This document shows positions 61,007 to 64,000 of a DNA stretch of 64,000 bases, piece by piece. A program made the position numbers and the translations under genes. The notes beneath the pieces were generated by a model. That model searched no databases. It saw only the letters and a program-made list of their open reading frames with translations, and was not told the origin of the DNA. The stretch is from Parapedobacter sp042666505 (GTDB lineage Bacteria > Bacteroidota > Bacteroidia > Sphingobacteriales > Sphingobacteriaceae): NCBI RefSeq assembly GCF_042666505.1, contig NZ_JBHTDN010000001.1, positions 620,001 through 684,000 of the forward strand. Reading direction: 5' to 3'. Within the stretch, counting starts at the first letter, position 1, and each line of letters opens with the position of its first letter.

Positions 61007-61334
61007 CGCGACGCACTTCGGTGTCGAGACCGGGCAACCCAGTATCGGATGTGCGAAGAAACTGTTGACGGGCAGCTATGACGAACCGGGGCTGCTTGTA
61101 GGCAATCACAGCCCAATTATAGCCGGTGCCGAGCAGATCGGTTATGCGTTTCGCAGCAAAAGCAAAACCGCTCCCGTATTCATTTCGCCGGGGCACCTAT
61201 TGGGCATGGAAAACAGCCTGCAAATCATCCGGCAATGCATTGGAAAATACCGGATACCGGAACCGACTCGGTTGGCGCATGAACTCGTGAACCGGTTTCG
61301 GCGCGGGGAACTACCAGAGGGGGTGGGGATGTGA
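60981..61334 (+). pseudogene. nfi: Endonuclease V remnant (C-terminal half)
   Basis: About 117 codons matching the C-terminal half of endonuclease V, which cleaves DNA near deaminated purines: AHPRRLGIATHFGV, PSIGCAKKLLTG, GYAFRSKSKTAPVFISPGHLLGMENS and YRIPEPTRLAHELVN all follow the family order. Homology stops abruptly at base ~60981, just after where the catalytic DG should be, and the N-terminal about 110 residues with the metal-binding acids are missing. Upstream in this frame the sequence is antisense of the ATPase. There is no start or promoter. A clear gene remnant. Confidence 0.85.
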
Positions 61335-61435
61335 ATAGAAATAAGACGCTGCCCGCTGGCTGCACGGGGGAATATCGCTTCGGGTCTGACTACGATAGTT
61401 GGTTGGGGATTATTTCTGTGTAAGACTTTTCCGTT
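61335..61435. other. Short intergenic stretch before the toxin-antitoxin promoter
   Basis: About 100 nt between the endonuclease V remnant stop and the next promoter. I see no gene, hairpin terminator or repeat in it. Confidence 0.5.
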
Positions 61436-61466
61436 TTGCAAACCCCAATAAATGTTGCTACATTTG
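61436..61466 (+). promoter_or_regulatory. Promoter of the YefM/YoeB module
   Basis: TTG (61436-61438), 20 nt, TACATTTG (61459-61466): exact consensus match, 29 nt before the antitoxin ATG. Confidence 0.75.
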
Positions 61467-61474
61467 TGTACACA
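61465..61474 (+). promoter_or_regulatory. Candidate YefM operator palindrome
   Basis: TGTGTACACA, a perfect 10-bp palindrome at the expected transcription start, containing TGTACA, the core described for the E. coli yefM-yoeB operator. An autoregulatory site is likely; a second looser GTGTTAAC element follows. Confidence 0.55.
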
Positions 61475-61495
61475 ATAGTGTTAACGGTGTAGGTT

Positions 61496-61843
61496 ATGAA
61501 AGTGATTACAACAAGGGAAATTCGGAGTGAAACTAAATTATATTTCGAGTTGGCCGAAAAGGAGCGCGTAGCGGTAAAGCGTGGAAAGAAATTTGTCAAT
61601 CTGATTGTAAGTGATGAACCTGACCGGGTTTTTCTTGATGAAAACTGGGTCAAGGGGTTTATGGAAATACCAGCGGAGCATCGTATTAATCCTTTTGAAA
61701 TCAGTCCGTCAGGGGATCTGTATTATGCGGATAAACGAAATGTGGAACGCTTGAAAGAGGCTATCAGTGATCCCGAACAACGAAAGGTAGTCAAAACTGT
61801 CAAAAATAAAGCTGAACTTCAAACCTTCCTGGAGTCTTTATGA
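61496..61843 (+). CDS. Phd/YefM-type antitoxin
   Basis: A 115-residue type II antitoxin. N-terminal MKVITTREIRSETKLYFELAEKERVAVKRGKKFVNLIVSD is the Phd/YefM DNA-binding fold; the rest is a longer C-terminal toxin-neutralising region (YADKRNVERLKEAISDPEQRKVVKTVKNKAELQTFLESL) of helical character. It is longer than E. coli YefM (about 83 residues). Located 1 nt before the toxin gene. It should repress its own promoter through the palindrome at 61465-61474. Confidence 0.85.
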   Translation: MKVITTREIRSETKLYFELAEKERVAVKRGKKFVNLIVSDEPDRVFLDENWVKGFMEIPAEHRINPFEISPSGDLYYADKRNVERLKEAISDPEQRKVVKTVKNKAELQTFLESL

Positions 61844-61844
61844 C

Positions 61845-62120
61845 ATGCCGTATCAACTAACTTTTTCAACAAAGGCGGAAAAAGATATAGCCAAGCTAAA
61901 AAAAACCGATCAACCTGCCTTCAAGAAGCTCACGCAGCTTTTGGTAGAAATCATGGAACATCCGTATACAGGAACTGGTAAGCCCGAACAGTTAAAATAT
62001 AACATGAAAGGACACTGGTCGAGGCGTATTTCCCATAAACATCGGCTGGTTTATGAGGTAATTGATCATACTGTCACCGTCAAAGTTGAATCCGCATTTA
62101 GCCATTACGGTGATAAATAG
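61845..62120 (+). CDS. yoeB: YoeB-type toxin (Txe/YoeB family)
   Basis: A 91-residue RelE-superfamily mRNA interferase. Visible YoeB features are YQLTFSTKAEKDIAKLKKTDQPAFKKLTQLLVEI at the N-terminus, GKPEQLKYNMKGHWSRRISHKHRLVYEV with the conserved Arg and Glu/His, and the C-terminal FSHYGDK (Y-G-D/H-Y-type ending with the catalytic His shifted to the HYGDK region). Starts 1 nt after the antitoxin stop. In this family translation-dependent mRNA cleavage at the A site is expected. Confidence 0.9.
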   Translation: MPYQLTFSTKAEKDIAKLKKTDQPAFKKLTQLLVEIMEHPYTGTGKPEQLKYNMKGHWSRRISHKHRLVYEVIDHTVTVKVESAFSHYGDK

Positions 62121-62139
62121 TCGTCATTTGTGGTAAAGC

Positions 62140-63273
62140 CTACGGCAACTTTACTTTATAAATCTGATACGGATATGCGACCTTATCTTCGCCATCGTTC
62201 CACTGCGGGTCGCGCTGCAATTGCGCACACGAAAAATAGAGGTATCCGTCCGAACCAATCCCAAACGAATCCGGCCAAAGCAGGCGCGAATCCTGCACAA
62301 GGGTATGCAGCTTGCCATCGGGTGAGAGGTACTTGATGCTGTAGTCCATGGACGAAGTCAAATAGACATTGCCTTTTTGATCGGCAATAAGGCCGTGGGT
62401 CACGGTCGTTTTGCCCATGTCTTCCACATGCGACGCCAGTTCGCGGTCGATCAATGACGGATCCGCTAGGTACCGGGTTTCGATGCGATAGAGGTTCAGC
62501 TTATTGATGGGCTTGAAGTAGAAATACCGATTGTCTTTGGTCAGTGCAATGCCGTTGACATTCGAGCGGAACGGATTTCCTTTCCCATCCCGCATTTCCT
62601 TACCATCATAGGTAAGGATAATCTCCGGATCCGCAGTGGTAAACGGTTGGTCCTTGAGTACGGTACGTGTCGTGCCGGAGGCGAGGTCAAGCACAACAAT
62701 GGCGGCACGGCCGGGATCGGACAGGTACGCTAAGTCCTTATCCGTATCGATACGCATGTCATTGAGTCCGGACGTGCTCTTGTCGAGACCATCAAACGTA
62801 TACACCCGCTCGACCCGGTTGGTTCCGAGGTTGATTTTCAATAGCTTGAACGCACCTTCGGTTGGCGTGCCGCTGCCGTTCGCGCCACCGAATATCGAAC
62901 CCTTGGGGGCCGGCTTGGAGTCCAATACCCAAAGATTGTCTTCGGTATCGACGTATAAGTCCTGCACATTGACAAAGCGCGTGGCGGAATCGCCCGTGGA
63001 CGCGTTCCAAGCCTCATCCGGAAAGGGCAGGGGCCGACCGTCCACAATTTCCGTGAGGCCGTATCGATAGTCTTTGCCCTGGTTGGGAAAAGAAACGAAT
63101 AACCTGTTTTCCGACGATACACTGACACCGATGGCCCGGCGTTTGCCTAAGTCGGCAACGGGAATCAGCTGATCACTATGATAACGTTGCTGACCGCTGG
63201 TATTCAGGCTGGTCGTCGTTCCTAAAAAGGTTAACAGGATAGTCATCATTCCGTATTTCCTAGAGATTGTCAT
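62140..63273 (-). CDS. Secreted MRJP/Yellow-family protein
   Basis: A 377-residue exported protein. Signal region MTISRKYGMMTILLTFLGTTTSLNTSGQQ; then a six-bladed propeller-like domain with motifs of the major royal jelly protein/Yellow family: GVSVSSENRLFVSFPNQG, LYVDTEDNLWVLDSKP, LNDMRIDTDKDLAYLSDPGRAAIVVLDLASG, NGIALTKDNRYFYFKPINKLNLYRIETRYL, and SSMDYSIKYLSPDG. Bacterial members are often annotated as L-dopachrome-tautomerase-related or gluconolactonase-like; no catalytic assignment is safe. Starts 11 nt after the aldo/keto reductase stop. Confidence 0.85.
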   Translation of the reverse strand: MTISRKYGMMTILLTFLGTTTSLNTSGQQRYHSDQLIPVADLGKRRAIGVSVSSENRLFVSFPNQGKDYRYGLTEIVDGRPLPFPDEAWNASTGDSATRFVNVQDLYVDTEDNLWVLDSKPAPKGSIFGGANGSGTPTEGAFKLLKINLGTNRVERVYTFDGLDKSTSGLNDMRIDTDKDLAYLSDPGRAAIVVLDLASGTTRTVLKDQPFTTADPEIILTYDGKEMRDGKGNPFRSNVNGIALTKDNRYFYFKPINKLNLYRIETRYLADPSLIDRELASHVEDMGKTTVTHGLIADQKGNVYLTSSMDYSIKYLSPDGKLHTLVQDSRLLWPDSFGIGSDGYLYFSCAQLQRDPQWNDGEDKVAYPYQIYKVKLP

Positions 63274-63284
63274 AGCCTGTATGT

Positions 63285-64000
63285 TTATGAGCCCACGGGA
63301 CTGTCCGGATGAATAAGCCCTTCATCCTTCAACGCCCTCCACAGTTCTGCAGGTACATCGGTATGGAACGATTGCATATTTTCTTTCACCTGTTCCGGTC
63401 GGCTGGCTCCTGGGATGACCGACGCCACCACCGGATGCTGTGCGGCGAACTGCAGGGCAAGGGTGGATACACTTACTTTATACGGATCGGCGATGGCTTT
63501 TATCCGGTTGCGTTTTTCCACCATATCCTTCGGCAAACCGGGCCCGTAATTCCAGCGATCCAAGCCTGCCGCAAATCCACCGTTCAATGGACCACCGATG
63601 ACAGCCTTGACATTTTTTGCCGCCATTGCGGGAAACAGGTTTTTAAGGGCATCTTCGTGTTCGAACAAGGTATATTGGATGGCGACTAGCATAACGTCCG
63701 GATCGGCCACCTCCAGGGCCTTCAAGATGGGTTGCGGTCGATTAACACCCAGGCCCCATGCTTTGATAACCCCTTCTTCGCGCAATTTGGTCAACGCAGG
63801 GAAAGCACCCTTGGCCGCGATCTCGAATTGTTCCATCCACCGGTCGCCCAGATCGCCATTGTCGGGCGAGAGGTCGTGCACAAATACGACGTCAATGGAC
63901 GACAGACCGAGACGCTGTAAACTGTCTTCCAGGGAACGTTTCACGCCGTCGGCCGTGTAGTCGTAGCGAAACTTAAAATTAAGCTGACCCTTCCATAGTC
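63285..64000 (-). CDS. Aldo/keto reductase, partial (5' end outside window)
   Basis: NADPH-dependent oxidoreductase fragment. The frame runs open to the window end (reading ...FKFRYDYTADG before a GTG at 63944), so the N-terminal part with the catalytic Tyr lies beyond. The visible residues include VKRSLEDSLQRLGLSSIDVVFVHD, KAWGLGVNRPQPIL, AIQYTLFEHED and VIPGASRPEQVKENMQSF, fitting D-threo-aldose 1-dehydrogenase/pyridoxal-type AKRs. It is the upstream partner of the MRJP-like gene, probably co-transcribed. Substrate unknown. Confidence 0.88.
   Translation of the reverse strand, partial: LWKGQLNFKFRYDYTADGVKRSLEDSLQRLGLSSIDVVFVHDLSPDNGDLGDRWMEQFEIAAKGAFPALTKLREEGVIKAWGLGVNRPQPILKALEVADPDVMLVAIQYTLFEHEDALKNLFPAMAAKNVKAVIGGPLNGGFAAGLDRWNYGPGLPKDMVEKRNRIKAIADPYKVSVSTLALQFAAQHPVVASVIPGASRPEQVKENMQSFHTDVPAELWRALKDEGLIHPDSPVGS

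Noticed and set aside
60831..61334. A 167-codon plus-strand frame that could be taken as an intact endonuclease V gene
   Set aside because: Only its last ~117 codons match the family. The first ~50 are antisense of the ATPase, with no metal-binding residues and no plausible promoter.
1..64000. CRISPR arrays, insertion sequences, prophage or integrase genes
   Set aside because: No regularly spaced direct repeats, transposase or phage-type proteins were found on either strand.

Overview
The window looks like a core-genome segment of a Bacteroidota chromosome, most likely Sphingobacteriaceae (Parapedobacter/Sphingobacterium-like); the genus is a guess. The support is: many promoters of the Bacteroidota type (TTG, about 20 nt, TAnnTTTG), type III glutamine synthetase, a PUR-alpha-family protein, a DUF4374/TonB-receptor/PepSY iron cluster, a LytTR two-component system, a biosynthetic arginine decarboxylase of the Bacteroidota type, and an LptD/MlaD envelope set. 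No phage, insertion sequence or CRISPR array is visible. Genes are tightly packed, and several convergent pairs have ends 0-8 nt apart.

Layout. 1-5.1 kb: the 3' part of an MFS exporter, an EamA exporter/GNAT pair, and a fused DnaQ-type exonuclease/GIY-YIG nuclease. 4.0-7.6 kb: a leftward four-gene run (arginine decarboxylase, UDP-glucuronate epimerase-like enzyme, lipoprotein, small membrane protein). 7.6-13.2 kb: argS, a Gfo/Idh/MocA oxidoreductase, an HI0933-type flavoprotein and a FucP-like sugar transporter. 13.2-15.3 kb: RNase P RNA, an NtrC-like regulator and a small membrane protein. 15.3-19.35 kb: a leftward metY-metX-hom operon behind a SAM-I riboswitch, a candidate Met/Cys leader peptide and alternative hairpins. 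19.4-25.1 kb: DUF2721, type III glutamine synthetase and a secreted S9 peptidase. 25.2-32.7 kb: an FtsX-type ABC exporter pair, then a leftward LiaF-like/LytS/LytR/serine hydrolase unit. 32.8-40.5 kb: PUR-alpha protein, zinc metallopeptidase, fabG plus a LuxE-like acyltransferase, cysE-cysM, and tatA-tex. 40.6-46.9 kb: a siderophore/iron-uptake operon with a divergent AraC regulator. 47-57.6 kb: MATE pump, E2 acyltransferase, cinA, lptD, amidase, MlaD-like protein, tRNA-Leu and trigger factor. 57.6-64 kb: NlpE/META lipoprotein, a calcium-type P-ATPase joined head-on to an endonuclease V remnant, a YefM/YoeB toxin-antitoxin pair, and a secreted MRJP-like protein next to a partial aldo/keto reductase.

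Functional links. Sulfur assimilation appears twice: cysE-cysM makes cysteine, and the riboswitch operon makes homocysteine. Envelope biogenesis and sensing recur (LptD, MlaD, amidase, NlpE/META, LiaF/LytTR, TatA).

The two strongest unusual signals are these. (1) The met operon leader combines a SAM-I aptamer with a short ORF ending in a Met/Cys-rich tail. It has a potential 8-bp pairing between the aptamer's P4 and the ORF, and mutually exclusive hairpins just after the ORF. (2) Near base 60980 a deletion-like junction has removed the 5' ends of two divergent genes, the Ca2+ ATPase and endonuclease V. All assignments come from reading the sequence; no database search was run.
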